From Asterella californica (Eukaryota > Streptophyta > Marchantiopsida > Marchantiales > Aytoniaceae), in the NCBI GenBank assembly GCA_036924285.1, contig JAYKYS010000045.1, positions 1 to 64,000 of the forward strand: 64,000 bases of DNA, in the 5' to 3' direction. The notes beneath the pieces were generated by a model. That model did not search any database and was not told the origin of the DNA. It saw only the letters and a program-made list of their open reading frames with translations. This document shows, piece by piece, positions 40,470-52,704 of the stretch; position 1 is the first letter of the stretch, and every line of letters starts with the position of its first letter. The translations under genes were made by a program, and so were the position numbers.

Positions 40470-40544
40470 GGCGAACGACGGGAATCGAACCCGCGCGTAG
40501 AGGATCCACAATCCACTGCCTTAATCCACTTGGCTACGTCCACC
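40470..40544 (-). tRNA. trnH-GUG: tRNA-His (GUG)
   Basis: The minus strand folds with acceptor GGTGGAC/GTTCGCC, anticodon GTG in TTGTGGA and T-loop TTCGATT. One more G (40545) opposite C (40469) would be the extra G-1 pair characteristic of tRNA-His. Sits between psbA and ycf2. Confidence 0.94.
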
Positions 40545-40567
40545 CTTTTTCTTTCTAGTAAAAAAAG

Positions 40568-40610
40568 AAATAATGACCTTTAAGATTTCAAGTCTCAAAG
40601 GTCATTATTT
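40568..40610. terminator. psbA 3' hairpin
   Basis: AAATAATGACCTTT and AAAGGTCATTATTT form a 14-bp stem, with a small inner AGA/TCT stem, about 95 bases beyond the psbA stop. Confidence 0.8.
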
Positions 40611-40703
40611 TTTAGTTTTTTCCTTCTTTAAAAATTTTTAGTTTTTAAATTGATGACTCAAATAATTAATATTTTTTATTATTTTTTAAGCCTTTGAAAA
40701 ATA

Positions 40704-41780
<1,077 letters not shown>

Positions 41781-41826
41781 TTAAAGTAATTAAGAGTTTC
41801 CCAAATATTTAAACTTGTTAATTTAT

Positions 41827-41856
41827 AGTATTACACATTACATATCATTATGTCAA
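41827..41856 (-). promoter_or_regulatory. psbA promoter
   Basis: On the minus strand TTGACA (41856-41851) and AATACT (41832-41827) are 18 bases apart, ending about 60 bases before the start codon. It matches the plant psbA promoter layout TTGACA-N18-TATACT, with one change in the -10 box. Confidence 0.65.
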
Positions 41857-41920
41857 CTAATATTGAAATATTTTTGAAATATTTCAAAAAAATCAATGAA
41901 TTTTATTCAATTAAAAAAAA

Positions 41921-44115
41921 TGGGTTGCCCGGGGCTCGAACCCGGAACTCGTCGGATGAAGTAGATTAATCATTTTTTTTAACAAAAATGAAATAATCTC
42001 TTCCCAAACCGTACTTGCAATTTTGACTGCATACGGCTTTCTCTATGTTTTTTTATTCTTTTAATAATTTTAATTTTTGTAATAAATGTGCTAAATAATT
42101 TACTTGAATAATATTGAAATACCAAAAATTCTTTTTGTAAGGATTTATTTGCCAAAAATTGAAAGAAATTAATTTTTTTTTTTTCAAAAATATAGATCTT
42201 GTTAAAAAATTTGAACCATATTTTTTCCAAACAGTACGTATTGTACTTTTATGTTTACATGCTAAAGTTTTAGCGCAAGAAAATCTAAAAATATATTGTA
42301 ATTGATATAAACCTTTTTTATTAAAACATCCACTATAATAACTAAAAATATTTTTGATTATTTGATCAAATCGTTCAAAAATTTCATTATCTGCTAATGT
42401 TGTCCAAGATAATTTACAAAGTGGACGTCCTAAAACATCACAAAATTTTTCTTTAGCTAAAAATTGAATAAAAGACACAATTGGAATAATACTACAAAAT
42501 TCTAATTGAATTAAATGAACATTTGTCAAATAATTTCTTATTTTAATTTGAATTATAAAAACTTGATTTCGAAGACGAAACATATATCCTAAAAAAAAAA
42601 ATGAATTTTTAGATAAGTTTTTAATTAAAATTCTAGAAGGTTTAAACCAAACATTAAAATATTTTTGCCAAAAAATAAGAAAAAAATCTTTCCAATTTTT
42701 TAAATTTAAAATATTATTGTCATTTAAAGTTAAAATTAAATTATTTTGATATCGTATATACTGAATTGAACTTGTTTTTTTTACAATATTTTTTTCAATT
42801 GATTTTTTTGATGTTTTTAATATATGTTTTATTTTTTTTATAGAATTTTTTTCATCAATAAAATTCCAAAAAAAAACTGATTCAAATTTATAAAAATTTT
42901 CCCATATATCATTTAAAAGATATTCAAATTCGTAAATATAAAAATTCCATAAAAAACAAAAAAACTGATCTTTTTTCGAATTCAAAAAACTTTCTATATT
43001 TAAAATATTTATACTTTTATTTTTATGAAGAAGAATTCGTAAAAAATGTAAAAATGGAATATCTTTAATATGTCGCCGAAAAATTCGAATTAAAATTTCT
43101 GGATGAAAAAAAGAAGGTATTGTAATATCTAAAAAACTAGTTGAGTTATCAATTCTATGTTCCATAAAAGAAAATATAGAATGAATAGATTGATAAGTGT
43201 TTATTTTGTTTTTTTTTTTTAAATCTTTTTTTGATTGAAGTAAAAAAAGAAAATTAAAAATAATAATTAGAACTTCTTTTATATTTGCAAAATTCTTTTT
43301 TTTAGACAAAAAAAATAAAAAATCAAATTGACGTATTTTTTTTATCAATCGTTTTATTTTTAAAAAATTAAAAGTTTTTTTAAAAAATAAAAAAAAATTA
43401 GAATTTTCTTTATTTATAAAACGATTGTATGCAATTCCGTAAAGATTTTCTTGAAAAAAGAATATATATATAAATTGTTTATTCCAACCATTTTTTTTTT
43501 CAATAGTAGACAAAACCTTGACTATAGTTCTCATTTCATTATTTTTATAAAATATAAAAGAATAAATACATAGTACAATCTTTTAAACAAAAAAATATTT
43601 TTTTAAATACTTTATTGAATTGATTGTTCTCCTGACTTAATAAATAATAAATTTATTTTTTATGTTTATATTAATCAGCATACTGGTCATTTTAAGACAC
43701 ATTTTTGAAAGTATTTAGGATTCATTTTTGGTAAAAAATCTAAAAAAAATTAATAGGAATTTTTCTCATATATTGACTGTTTAAAAATCTTTTAACAACT
43801 TTTTAAATAAATAAAGAGAATATTTCAAAAATTTGAAACAGAAGCTGGTTCTTCTTTTACCTATGATTTAAGCAATTTAGCTTTATCCATTAACTTCAAT
43901 TGACTTATTAAATTTTTCATTACATTTTTATTTAATTAAAAAATAAATGAAAAAAAGTAACGACATGCTATTTTTTCTGTAAAGTTTCCTTTTAAGATTA
44001 GTCGTAGTTTTAGAAACCTTGTCAACGGTATGGATGAATTTTGCATTTCATCTAAATGTGTAAAAATCCAAGTCGCACTTAAAAGCCGAGTACTCTACCA
44101 TTGAGTTAGCAACCC
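41921..44115 (-). tRNA. trnK-UUU: tRNA-Lys (UUU) with group II intron containing matK
   Basis: Exon 1 is 44079-44115 (GGGTTGC ... GGCTTTTAA) and exon 2 is 41921-41955 (CCGACGAG ... GCAACCCA). They join to a 72-base tRNA with anticodon TTT. The 2123-base intron starts GTGCGAC, ends in AT and has domain V (AGCCGTATGC ... AAGTACGGTTTGG) at about 41997-42045. matK fills most of its domain IV. Confidence 0.94.
42053..43534 (-). CDS. matK: matK, group II intron maturase
   Basis: The 493-residue protein lies inside the trnK intron. The N-terminal MatK signature FFQENLYGIAYNRFINKENS and the C-terminal domain X (SCAKTLACKHKSTIRTVWKK YGSNFLTRSIFLKKK) are present; the reverse-transcriptase part is degenerate, as usual for MatK. 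It is thought to help splice several group II introns, including those of trnK, trnV, atpF and the rps12 cis intron. A near-full length suggests a functional copy. The gene ends only eight bases before domain V. Confidence 0.95.
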   Translation of the reverse strand: MRTIVKVLSTIEKKNGWNKQFIYIFFFQENLYGIAYNRFINKENSNFFLFFKKTFNFLKIKRLIKKIRQFDFLFFLSKKKNFANIKEVLIIIFNFLFLLQSKKDLKKKNKINTYQSIHSIFSFMEHRIDNSTSFLDITIPSFFHPEILIRIFRRHIKDIPFLHFLRILLHKNKSINILNIESFLNSKKDQFFCFLWNFYIYEFEYLLNDIWENFYKFESVFFWNFIDEKNSIKKIKHILKTSKKSIEKNIVKKTSSIQYIRYQNNLILTLNDNNILNLKNWKDFFLIFWQKYFNVWFKPSRILIKNLSKNSFFFLGYMFRLRNQVFIIQIKIRNYLTNVHLIQLEFCSIIPIVSFIQFLAKEKFCDVLGRPLCKLSWTTLADNEIFERFDQIIKNIFSYYSGCFNKKGLYQLQYIFRFSCAKTLACKHKSTIRTVWKKYGSNFLTRSIFLKKKKLISFNFWQINPYKKNFWYFNIIQVNYLAHLLQKLKLLKE

Positions 44116-44159
44116 TAAAATAAAAATTGAATTTCAAAAAAATAAAAAACATTAACACA

Positions 44160-44188
44160 ATTATATGTATGTGAATTAGTATTGTCAA
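44160..44188 (-). promoter_or_regulatory. trnK promoter
   Basis: On the minus strand TTGACA (44188-44183) and TATAAT (44165-44160) are exactly 17 bases apart, 45 bases before trnK exon 1. Both boxes are perfect sigma70 consensus. Confidence 0.7.
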
Positions 44189-44462
44189 TTCTATTTAAAA
44201 TAGAAAAATTTTTTAACAAAAAATATCAAATTAAATTTTTAATTTCAAATAATTTTTTTTTATGAAATTTTATTTATTTTTTTTGAGTTTTTATCCATTT
44301 AAAAAAAAATGAGAGAAGATTCAAAAAATTTAGATTATTTGTTTTTGGAATAAAAAAAACTAAATAAAAATATAAAAAAAACAAAAAAAAGGGATAATAA
44401 AAAAACAATTGTACAAAACAAAAAAATTGATTCATAAAAATCTCCTTAAGTTTTTTGATAAT

Positions 44463-44520
44463 TTTTTTTTTTCAAAAAGAAAAAGAATTATTGAAATTCT
44501 TTTTCTTTTTGAAAAAAAAA
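44463..44520. terminator. chlB 3' hairpin and trnK-chlB spacer
   Basis: TTTTTTTTTTCAAAAAGAAA plus AAGAATT pairs nearly perfectly with its complement across a four-base loop, about 85 bases beyond the chlB stop. The rest of the 44189-44605 spacer is A/T-rich with no ORF. Confidence 0.75.
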
Positions 44521-44605
44521 CGTATTCGAAAATTTAAATTAAAGTATAGAAAAAATTGACAAATAAAAAAAGGATTATTTAAGAAAACTGAAACTTCAAA
44601 AATTT

Positions 44606-46147
44606 TTATGCACTTAAATGTTCTTTAGCTGCATACATAACTTCAACAGTTATTTTTGTAATGTTATTTTGTCGTGCAAATTTTTCAGTGTTTCGTTTTA
44701 TTTTTCCTCTAACAAACCCTGGTATTTTATTTAACTCTAATTGACTTTCAGAATTCCAAGTTAAATCTGTATCTGTAGATAAAGATTTAGTAATAACTTC
44801 TTTAGTATCATGACCACCAAAAATTTCTAAAAGGTGGTCTTCCATTCCTAAAGTAAAAGAATTATAAACTAAATCTGCTATTTGATTAGTACCTTCATAA
44901 CCTAAAAACGGTCTATAACCTAAAGGAAAATTTTGAATATGAACTGGTGAAGAAATTACTCCACAGGGAATATCAAGACGTTTACCAATATGACGTTCCA
45001 TTTGAGTGCCAAAAATGGCAGAAGGTTCAACACGAGCAATCATATCACCTACTTCTGTATGATCATCAGTGATAAGTATTTCATCACAAAAATTTTGAAC
45101 TTGTTCTTTAAACCATTCTTCGTCGTGTTTACAATAAGTTCCAGTACAACTAACACGAATTCCCATTTCACAAGCAAGAATTTTGGTAATTGAAGCAGCA
45201 TGTGTTGCATCACCGAAAACAACAGCTTTTTTTCCTGTTAAATTTTGACAATCTATAGATCTTGAAAACCAAGCAGCTTGAGAAATAAATCTAGTTTGTT
45301 CGTCAATATAAGGTTCAAAATCAAATATTTTTCCTAGTAAAATACGAGACCATATATTTATTTGTTTTTGTATTTGTCGAATACAATTAGCTATATCTAC
45401 AACTCCCATAGGGGTTGTCGATATATACGGCATTCCGAATTCTTTTTCCAAATATAAAGCCGTCATTAAACCTACTTCACGATAAGGTACCAAATTAAAC
45501 CAAGCTTTTGGCAATTCGTGAAGATTTTCTACAAAACCACCTTCTGGAATTATTTGATTAATTATAATTCCTAAATCTTGCAGTAAACGTTTTAATTCAC
45601 GACAATCATGTTGATTATGAAAACCTAATGTAAATATACCAATAATATTTGCTGACGGTGTCTTTGTTAAAGAAATATTTAAATTTCCTTGTCTACGAGC
45701 TTTCTCTAAATAATAACGTACTACTTGTTCTAATGTTCTATCAGCAGCTTGAAGTTCATTAACTCGATAATGATTTACATCTGCAAGAATTACATCAGAA
45801 TCAGAACTCATAGAAGCTCTCTCTACAAAATTTTGTAAATCTTCTTGTAAAATACTAGAAGTACAAGTAGGAGTTAATACAATTAAATCTGGGCGTTCTT
45901 GTTTGTCTTTTCGAGTGATATTATCCACTACTTTTTCTTGAGATCCGCGAGCTAATACATGACGATCGACAATACTAGCAGTTACAGGAGTAAAATCTCT
46001 TTCACGTTCTAACATAGAACGCATAACATTAAAATAATCATCTCCTAAAGGAGCATGCATAATAGCATGTACATTTTTAAAAGAACTAGCTACTCGGAGA
46101 GTTCCAATATGAGCAGGACCAGCATACATCCAATAAGCTAATTTCAT
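44606..46147 (-). CDS. chlB: chlB, light-independent protochlorophyllide reductase subunit B
   Basis: The 513-residue ChlB pairs with ChlN to form the nitrogenase-like catalytic component that reduces protochlorophyllide in the dark, fed by ChlL. Neither chlL nor chlN is in this window. It begins [20 protein letters not shown]; the cluster-ligand cysteine segment [20 protein letters not shown] and the C-terminal [20 protein letters not shown] are conserved. The gene is widespread in bryophytes, ferns and gymnosperms but lost in angiosperms. Its place between trnK and trnQ is the ancestral one. Confidence 0.97.
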   Translation of the reverse strand: MKLAYWMYAGPAHIGTLRVASSFKNVHAIMHAPLGDDYFNVMRSMLERERDFTPVTASIVDRHVLARGSQEKVVDNITRKDKQERPDLIVLTPTCTSSILQEDLQNFVERASMSSDSDVILADVNHYRVNELQAADRTLEQVVRYYLEKARRQGNLNISLTKTPSANIIGIFTLGFHNQHDCRELKRLLQDLGIIINQIIPEGGFVENLHELPKAWFNLVPYREVGLMTALYLEKEFGMPYISTTPMGVVDIANCIRQIQKQINIWSRILLGKIFDFEPYIDEQTRFISQAAWFSRSIDCQNLTGKKAVVFGDATHAASITKILACEMGIRVSCTGTYCKHDEEWFKEQVQNFCDEILITDDHTEVGDMIARVEPSAIFGTQMERHIGKRLDIPCGVISSPVHIQNFPLGYRPFLGYEGTNQIADLVYNSFTLGMEDHLLEIFGGHDTKEVITKSLSTDTDLTWNSESQLELNKIPGFVRGKIKRNTEKFARQNNITKITVEVMYAAKEHLSA

Positions 46148-46328
46148 AAATTAAAATTTCTTTACTTTCAATAATCTATTTTTCAATAATCTATTTTCTA
46201 TTTTATAACATAGAAAAATCCCTTGCCATATTTATCTTATTGTCATAATATAAATTAAAAAATACAATATAATAGATTCTTTTTTTTTATTTTTCGAAAT
46301 TTGAAAGTTAAAAAAATTAGTACAAAAT

Positions 46329-46400
46329 CTGGGACGGAAGGATTCGAACCTCCGAATAACAGGATCAAAACCTGCAGCCTTACCACTTGGCGACGCCCCA
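46329..46400 (-). tRNA. trnQ-UUG: tRNA-Gln (UUG)
   Basis: A 72-base tRNA on the minus strand: acceptor TGGGGCG/CGTCCCA, anticodon TTG in TTTTGAT, T-loop TTCGAAT. A TTGACA lies about 35 bases upstream, but I see no -10 box at normal spacing. Confidence 0.94.
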
Positions 46401-46599
46401 TATCTATTTGATTTTAATAAATCATAATTTATTTCTTTTTGTCAATCTAGTTATTAAAAATAAATAAATTATAACCTCTTTAAAGCTAAAAGAACTTGTA
46501 GTAAGATATACCTAAGAGTTTATGCTATTTATATTAAGTTTTTTTTATCTTCTATTTTACTTTTGTAATAATATTTATTGGAGAACTCAAAATTTAGTT

Positions 46600-46767
46600 A
46601 TGTTTAATATTTATTTAGAAAATGCGTTTTATTTAAATGGTATCACTTTTGCTAAATTACCTGAAGCTTATTCAATTTTTGATCCAATTGTCGATGTAAT
46701 GCCGATTATACCTTTGTTCTTTTTTCTTTTAGCTTTTGTATGGCAAGCTTCTGTAAGTTTTCGATAA
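46600..46767 (+). CDS. psbK: psbK, photosystem II subunit K
   Basis: The 55-residue precursor [55 protein letters not shown] ends in the highly conserved mature PsbK starting at KLPEAY. PsbK is a single-helix subunit beside CP43. I place the start at 46600 because GGAGA lies 16 bases upstream and the length fits the family; an in-frame ATG at 46522 would add 26 unlike residues. Confidence 0.94.
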   Translation: MFNIYLENAFYLNGITFAKLPEAYSIFDPIVDVMPIIPLFFFLLAFVWQASVSFR

Positions 46768-46800
46768 ATTATCATTTTAAATTTTTTTTTAATTTCAGTT

Positions 46801-46845
46801 TATAAAGCGGATGTTTCAAATATATATAAAAGCATCCGCTTTATA
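46801..46845. terminator. psbK 3' hairpin
   Basis: TATAAAGCGGATG and CATCCGCTTTATA form a perfect 13-bp stem around a 19-base loop, 34 bases after the psbK stop. Confidence 0.8.
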
Positions 46846-46925
46846 TTGTATAAAATTTAATTATAATTTAAAATTATAGAAATTTTTTTTTAGTAAATAA
46901 AAAAAAATTGTTTAACAGTTTAACA

Positions 46926-47016
46926 GGAGGAATAATAAAAATTGATTGTAACAGTTTTTTAAATTACTTTAACCTAAGTAATTAGGTTACTAAGAGTTCA
47001 AATCTCTTTTTCTCCA
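46926..47016 (+). pseudogene. Degenerate class II tRNA-like element between psbK and psbI
   Basis: The ends form a 7-bp acceptor stem GGAGGAA/TTTCTCC with one G-T pair, followed by A. The T arm AAGAG-TTCAAAT-CTCTT is perfect with a canonical loop. TAACCT-AAGTAATT-AGGTTA fits a long variable arm, as in tRNA-Ser or tRNA-Leu. The D arm lacks the GG pair, and the anticodon region (TGTAACAGTTTTTTAAATTA) gives only a 4-bp stem with a 12-base loop. This looks like a decayed tRNA gene; isotype cannot be told. Functional trnS-GCU, -UGA and -GGA copies are all elsewhere in the window. Confidence 0.6.
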
Positions 47017-47020
47017 TTAA

Positions 47021-47206
<186 letters not shown>

Positions 47207-47223
47207 AAAATTAAAATTTTTAA

Positions 47224-47311
47224 CGGAGAGAGAGGGATTCGAACCCTCGGTACAAAAAGCTTGTACAACGGATTAGCAATCCGCCGCTTTCGTCCACTCG
47301 GCCATCTCTCC
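47224..47311 (-). tRNA. trnS-GCU: tRNA-Ser (GCU)
   Basis: An 88-base class II tRNA on the minus strand: acceptor GGAGAGA/TCTCTCC, anticodon GCT in TTGCTAA, variable arm TTGTACAAGCTTTTTGTAC and T-loop TTCGAAT. Confidence 0.95.
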
Positions 47312-47666
47312 AAATATCAAAAATGAATAATTTTTGAGTAAAAAAAAATGATATATCATATATATATATTTATATATATATGATATATTATACTATACTT
47401 TTATTATACTATAATAAAAATATTTATTTCAATCTTTATTTAAAGGATTTTTTATATTGAATTCTTTCAAACGTATGTATATATATATATATTGTATATA
47501 TGTATATTTTGTATAGAATAAAGTATTCTAAAATTGATTCTTAAATTATTATGAATAATATATTAATATTAGCAAAACTATTTTCATTAATTAACTAAAA
47601 AACCTAGCCAATATTAAATTACTGGCCAGGCTTTTAAAAATGTAAATTTTTAATGATTTAAATCAT
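47312..47666. repeat. trnS-GCU to psaM spacer with AT palindrome and psaM hairpin
   Basis: ATATATCATATATATATATT and its complement form a palindrome at about 47350-47389; a TGTATATA block follows near 47475-47510. At 47597-47640 CCTAGCCA/TGGCCAGG with one mismatch and A/T flanks is the likely 3' hairpin of psaM. No ORF is present. Confidence 0.6.
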
Positions 47667-47777
<111 letters not shown>

Positions 47778-48027
47778 TTAATCATAAAAAAAAAATATAT
47801 ATATATATAATATAATACAATTAGCAATTAATTTAAAATTTTCTATATATTTTTTTTTGTTAATATATAATAAATATAGAATTTTGATTAAAAAATATCA
47901 TCTTGTTATTATTGTACTGATCTCAGTTTGTTATCGCTATAGATTTTTTTATTGTTATTTAAGTCAATAAAAATTTTTTTGTAAAAAATTTCGAATTGTA
48001 AAAAAAAAAAAGAGAGGTTAAACCAGA

Positions 48028-48129
48028 ATGAATTTAGAAGTTATTGCACAGCTTACTGTTCTGGCTTTAATAGTTGCATCAGGGCCATTAGTTATTGCTT
48101 TATTAGCAGCTCGTAAAGGTAATTTGTAA
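48028..48129 (+). CDS. psb30: psb30 (ycf12), photosystem II subunit 30
   Basis: The 33-residue protein [33 protein letters not shown] is Psb30/Ycf12, a single-helix subunit at the PSII periphery. AGAGAGG lies upstream of the ATG. Like psaM it is absent from angiosperm plastids. trnG-UCC follows on the same strand after a hairpin. Confidence 0.95.
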   Translation: MNLEVIAQLTVLALIVASGPLVIALLAARKGNL

Positions 48130-48138
48130 TTTTTTTAA

Positions 48139-48196
48139 TTTTCCATCTCCGGAAATAATATGCATTTTGCAATGAACTTCATTCCGGGGATGGAAT
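48139..48196. terminator. psb30 3' hairpin
   Basis: TTCCATCTCCGGAAT pairs with ATTCCGGGGATGGAA with one G-T pair around a loop of about 25 bases. Confidence 0.75.
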
Positions 48197-48243
48197 GAAA
48201 TAATAGAATAAAAATCCAATATATAGGATATAATAATTATATA

Positions 48244-48921
48244 GCGGGTATAGTTTAGTGGTAAAAGTGTGATTCGTAAAAAAAAAAGGTTAAAGGATCA
48301 TAATTTAACTTTTTTTTAATAACTTTATTTCTTAGTATATTTTTTTTTATTAAGATTAATGTAATATTAATAAAAGCATTATTCCTTTTTTTCTTTATTA
48401 CTAAAAAAAAGCGGAATATTAAAAAAATGAAATTTTTTCATTTGCTAAAAATCGATGGATAGAAATCAAAAACAAATTTTTTATCATAACTAAATCTTCA
48501 AGTTTAAACAAATTTAAATTTTTGATGCAAAAATAGTTATTCTTTAAGTAACTTTAGTTTGCTAAAGTTATTAACATTAAAAAAAATAACTTGGTGAAAA
48601 AAATTTTCCTAAAGATTAAAAGTAAATAGAAATAAAGAACGAAGTAATTAGAAAGTTTTTATTTGAAATTTTTCAGTATATTTTTTTATCTTTCTAAAAG
48701 GATCATCTAATAAAGTATTTTTACATTTCAATGTAAAATAAAAAACTGACATAGATGTTATAACAATTTTGAACTTATTCAAAATTGTTATAAAGGAGCC
48801 GAATGAAAGAAAACTTTCACGTTCGGTTTTGAATTAGAGGCACTTTGATAAAAAAAAAAGTGTCGACTATAACCCTTAGCCTTCCAAGCTAATGATGCGG
48901 GTTCGATTCCCGCTACCCGCT
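48244..48921 (+). tRNA. trnG-UCC: tRNA-Gly (UCC) with group II intron
   Basis: Exon 1 is 48244-48266 (23 bases) and exon 2 is 48874-48921 (48 bases), giving a 71-base tRNA with anticodon TCC. The intron interrupts the D arm, starts GTGTG and ends in AC. Domain V (GAGCCGAATGA ... TTCACGTTCGGTTTT) lies at about 48796-48832. Confidence 0.93.
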
Positions 48922-48930
48922 TTTTCTTCT

Positions 48931-49006
48931 AAAAAAAGAATTTGAAATGAAAAACCTACAAAAGCAAAAGATTTTGTAGGTTTTTCATTTCAAATTCTTT
49001 TTTTTT
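48931..49006. terminator. Hairpin between trnG-UCC and trnR-UCU
   Basis: AAAAAAAGAATTTGAAATGA plus AAAACCTACAAAA pairs perfectly with its complement over 33 bp around a loop of about ten bases. It ends the trnG transcript and lies only three bases before trnR. Confidence 0.85.
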
Positions 49007-49009
49007 TAA

Positions 49010-49081
49010 GCGTCCATCGTCTAAAGGATAGGACAGAGGTTTTCTAAACCTCCAGTATAGGTTCGAATCCTATTGGACGTA
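49010..49081 (+). tRNA. trnR-UCU: tRNA-Arg (UCU)
   Basis: Acceptor GCGTCCA/TGGACGT, anticodon TCT in TTTCTAA, T-loop TTCGAAT. It faces the 3' end of atpA about 30 bases away. Confidence 0.95.
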
Positions 49082-49111
49082 ATAAAAAAAAAAAGAAATT
49101 TATTCTTTTTT

Positions 49112-50635
49112 TTATTTTTCTTCTTGAAATAAGAAAAGTTCAATATGTTCTGTAATGGCTTCTTTTAAAAGATTTTCCGCTTGTTCTGTAAAAACTTTAG
49201 TAGAACGAATAATTTCCGCAAATTGTGGTTTATTAGTTACTAAATATTCACGTAATTGAATTAAAAATTTTTTAACTTGTCCTGTTTCTAATACATCTAA
49301 ATAACCATTAACACCAGTATAAATAGTAGCGATTTGTTCTTCTACACTAAGAGGTGCAGATTGAGATTGTTTAAGTAATTCACGTAATCTTTGACCTCTT
49401 GCTAATTGATTTTGAGTAGCTTTATCAAGATCAGAAGCAAATTGAGCAAAAGCTTCCAACTCTGCAAATTGAGCTAATTCTAATTTTAATTTACCAGCTA
49501 CTTGTTTCATAGCTTTAATTTGTGCAGCAGAGCCAACTCTTGATACAGAAATACCTACATTAATGGCTGGGCGAATTCCTGCATTAAATAAGTCAGCTGA
49601 TAAAAATATTTGTCCATCTGTAATAGAAATAACATTTGTTGGAATATAAGCTGAAACATCACCAGCTTGGGTTTCAACAATAGGTAAAGCAGTCATACTA
49701 CCTTCACCTAGGTTAGAGCTTAATTTAGCTGCTCTTTCTAAAAGACGTGAATGTAAATAAAAAACATCTCCAGGATAAGCTTCTCGACCTGGTGGTCTTC
49801 TTAATAAAAGAGACATTTGTCTATAAGCTTGAGCTTGTTTAGAAAGATCATCATAAATAATAAGAGTATGCTGTTTACGATACATAAAGTATTCAGCTAA
49901 AGCGGCTCCAGTATAAGGAGCAAGATATTGCAATGTAGCAGGAGAATTTGCAGTTTCAGCAACTACAATTGTATACTCTAATGCACCACGTTCTTCCAAA
50001 GTATTAACTACTTGAGCAACAGAAGAAGCTTTTTGACCAATAGCTACATAAACACATATAACATTTTGACCTTTTTGATTTAAAATAGTATCAATAGCTA
50101 CAGCTGTTTTTCCTGTTTGTCGGTCTCCAATAATTAATTCTCGTTGACCACGTCCAATAGGAATCATAGAATCAATAGCAATAAGTCCTGTTTGCATAGG
50201 TTCATAAACAGAACGTCTAGATATAATACCTGGAGCTGGAGATTCAATTAGTCTAAATTCAGACGCTGGTATTTGCCCTTTTCCATCAATAGGTTGAGCT
50301 AATGCATTTACAACACGACCTAAATAAGCATCACTAACGGGTATTTGAGCAATTTTACCTGTTGCTTTTACAGAACTACCTTCTTGTATAGTTAATCCAT
50401 CACCCATTAAAACAGCACCAACATTATCTGATTCTAAATTTAAAGCAATTCCTACTGTACCATCTTCAAATTCGACTAATTCACCTGCCATAACTTTATC
50501 AAGACCATAAATACGTGCAATACCATCTCCTACTTGAAGTACCGTTCCAATATTTACTATTTTAACTTCTTGAGTATATTCTGCGATTTGTTTACGGATA
50601 ATACTGCTAATTTCATCAGGTCGAATATTTACCAT
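49112..50635 (-). CDS. atpA: atpA, ATP synthase CF1 alpha subunit
   Basis: The 507-residue protein is the non-catalytic nucleotide-binding alpha subunit. Walker A GDRQTGKT is at residues 170-177, and the alpha signature [14 protein letters not shown] is complete. It starts [20 protein letters not shown]. It is the last gene of the atpI-atpH-atpF-atpA operon, 45 bases after atpF, and ends close to the convergent trnR-UCU. Confidence 0.97.
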   Translation of the reverse strand: MVNIRPDEISSIIRKQIAEYTQEVKIVNIGTVLQVGDGIARIYGLDKVMAGELVEFEDGTVGIALNLESDNVGAVLMGDGLTIQEGSSVKATGKIAQIPVSDAYLGRVVNALAQPIDGKGQIPASEFRLIESPAPGIISRRSVYEPMQTGLIAIDSMIPIGRGQRELIIGDRQTGKTAVAIDTILNQKGQNVICVYVAIGQKASSVAQVVNTLEERGALEYTIVVAETANSPATLQYLAPYTGAALAEYFMYRKQHTLIIYDDLSKQAQAYRQMSLLLRRPPGREAYPGDVFYLHSRLLERAAKLSSNLGEGSMTALPIVETQAGDVSAYIPTNVISITDGQIFLSADLFNAGIRPAINVGISVSRVGSAAQIKAMKQVAGKLKLELAQFAELEAFAQFASDLDKATQNQLARGQRLRELLKQSQSAPLSVEEQIATIYTGVNGYLDVLETGQVKKFLIQLREYLVTNKPQFAEIIRSTKVFTEQAENLLKEAITEHIELFLFQEEK

Positions 50636-50680
50636 TAGCTTTTTTTAATTAATTAAAAAAAAAAATAAAACTTGTAAAAG

Positions 50681-51837
50681 TTACTCAATTGTACTTTCCA
50701 TGGCTCTAAGTAGGCCAATATGATAATCAATCATACGTAAATGTAATTCACTATTTAAACGATTTTTTAATGTTTCTAAAGCTCGTTCTAATGCCAAACG
50801 AGAAACTTGTTGTCGAACTTGCTCAATTGCTCTTTGTTTTTCAAAACGAATTGTAGCGTTTTTAGAATCTTCTAATCGTTTAGAATCTTCATCAGCCGCA
50901 TTAATTAAATCTTGTTTTTCTTTTTCCATTTGAGATAATCCATTTATTCGAATATCATCTGCTTTTAGTTTTGCTTGTTGCAAACGAGTTCGAGCTTGAT
51001 TAAGCTTATCAGTAGCTTCTTTATATCGTTCTTCCGCATCTTTTATAGTATTTAGAATGGTCTGTTTACGATTTTTTAATAGATTACTTAATGAAAGTAG
51101 ATTATTTATTTTTTATAATCTCTTCCCAAACCGAACATGAATTTTTCAATTCATCCGGCTTTATTGTTCAGTTTTTTTTATAAATCAATTTTTAATTATT
51201 TGAAACTGAACTTATCTTCTTTATTTATTTTCGTTTTTTTACGTAAAATAATTGTTGATGATTCTTTTGACAAAAATAGTAAAAATTGTCAGCAAGATTG
51301 TTTTTTGTAAATTAAAAATTGTAAATAGGTTGTCAATTCAGCACTTAAAAAAATTTTAAAAATTTTAATAGAAGATTCTCAAAATTGAATAAATTATATA
51401 TTTATTCAATCCTAAAATTTAATTGATATGAGTGTTATATATCAAAAAAATCTTCAACCATGTTTTTTTCATGGTGGGATAAAGAAAATCCCAAGTATGC
51501 TTAGACTTCAAGCAGTTTAGCTTTAACCATTTTTCTCATTTTCCCTTTATCAATTTTCATTTTTTGATTTTACGAAATGCTATTGTTCTTTTGAGCTTTT
51601 TCACCAAAAGTTATTCGTTGGGATTATATACTCTTTTATTTTTAAGTATTATTGGATAATTCCAATTTTGTATTCAAATACTCAACCCGCACACACTCCC
51701 TTTCCAAAATAAACTAACAACCCAATTACTACACCTAAATTGATTAAATTTGTTTCTAACAAATTTGTATTTAATCCAAAACTTCCAGCTATAGTCCAAA
51801 AATTTGAGGAAATAACAAAATCAGTGCCATTTTCCAT
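50681..51837 (-). CDS. atpF: atpF, ATP synthase CFo subunit I (b), with group II intron
   Basis: Exon 1 is 51693-51837 (145 bases) and exon 2 is 50681-51090 (410 bases), giving 184 residues. Exon 1 encodes [20 protein letters not shown] and the membrane span [17 protein letters not shown]; exon 2 encodes the long charged coiled-coil stator stalk. The intron starts GTGCGGG, ends in AT and carries domain V (AGCCGGATGA ... CATGTTCGGTTTGG) at about 51119-51165. The exon 1 length equals that of tobacco. It sits between atpH and atpA in the operon. Confidence 0.95.
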
Positions 51838-52008
51838 ACTGTCCTCTTTTTTTTCATTATTATGTTATTGAATTTTGTGGAGTTTTTTGTTTACTCAACA
51901 CCATTTTTTTCATTTGGTAACTTGTATTTAAAGAAAAAAAAATTTTTCGTGATTTTCATTCTTTGAACAAAAAAGTAAAATTTTTTTTTATTAAAAAAAA
52001 TTTGAAAA

Positions 52009-52080
52009 TATAGTTTAATATGTTATTAATTTTTCTTTTAAAAGAAAAATTAATAACATATTAAACTATATTCAAAATTT
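52009..52080. terminator. atpH 3' hairpin
   Basis: AGTTTAATATGTTATTAATT plus TTTCTTTT is followed directly by its exact complement, with near-pairing flanks. Downstream of atpH and upstream of atpF in the operon, so it may mark processing rather than final termination. Confidence 0.8.
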
Positions 52081-52100
52081 CAAATAATAATTTGAAATTA

Positions 52101-52640
<540 letters not shown>

Positions 52641-52690
52641 AAATGAAAACAATCATATTATATAAATTTTTTTTTGAATTGTTTTCATTT
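52641..52690. terminator. atpI 3' hairpin
   Basis: AAATGAAAACAAT and ATTGTTTTCATTT form a perfect 13-bp stem, 14 bases beyond the atpI stop. Confidence 0.75.
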
Positions 52691-52704
52691 ATAAAAAAAT
52701 ATTT

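Noticed and set aside
46400..46445. TTGACA upstream of trnQ as a full promoter
   Set aside because: The -35 box is good, but the nearest TATGAT is only 13 bases away and nothing convincing lies at 16-19 bases.
46522..46599. Longer psbK start
   Set aside because: The internal ATG at 46600 has GGAGA upstream and gives the usual 55-residue precursor.
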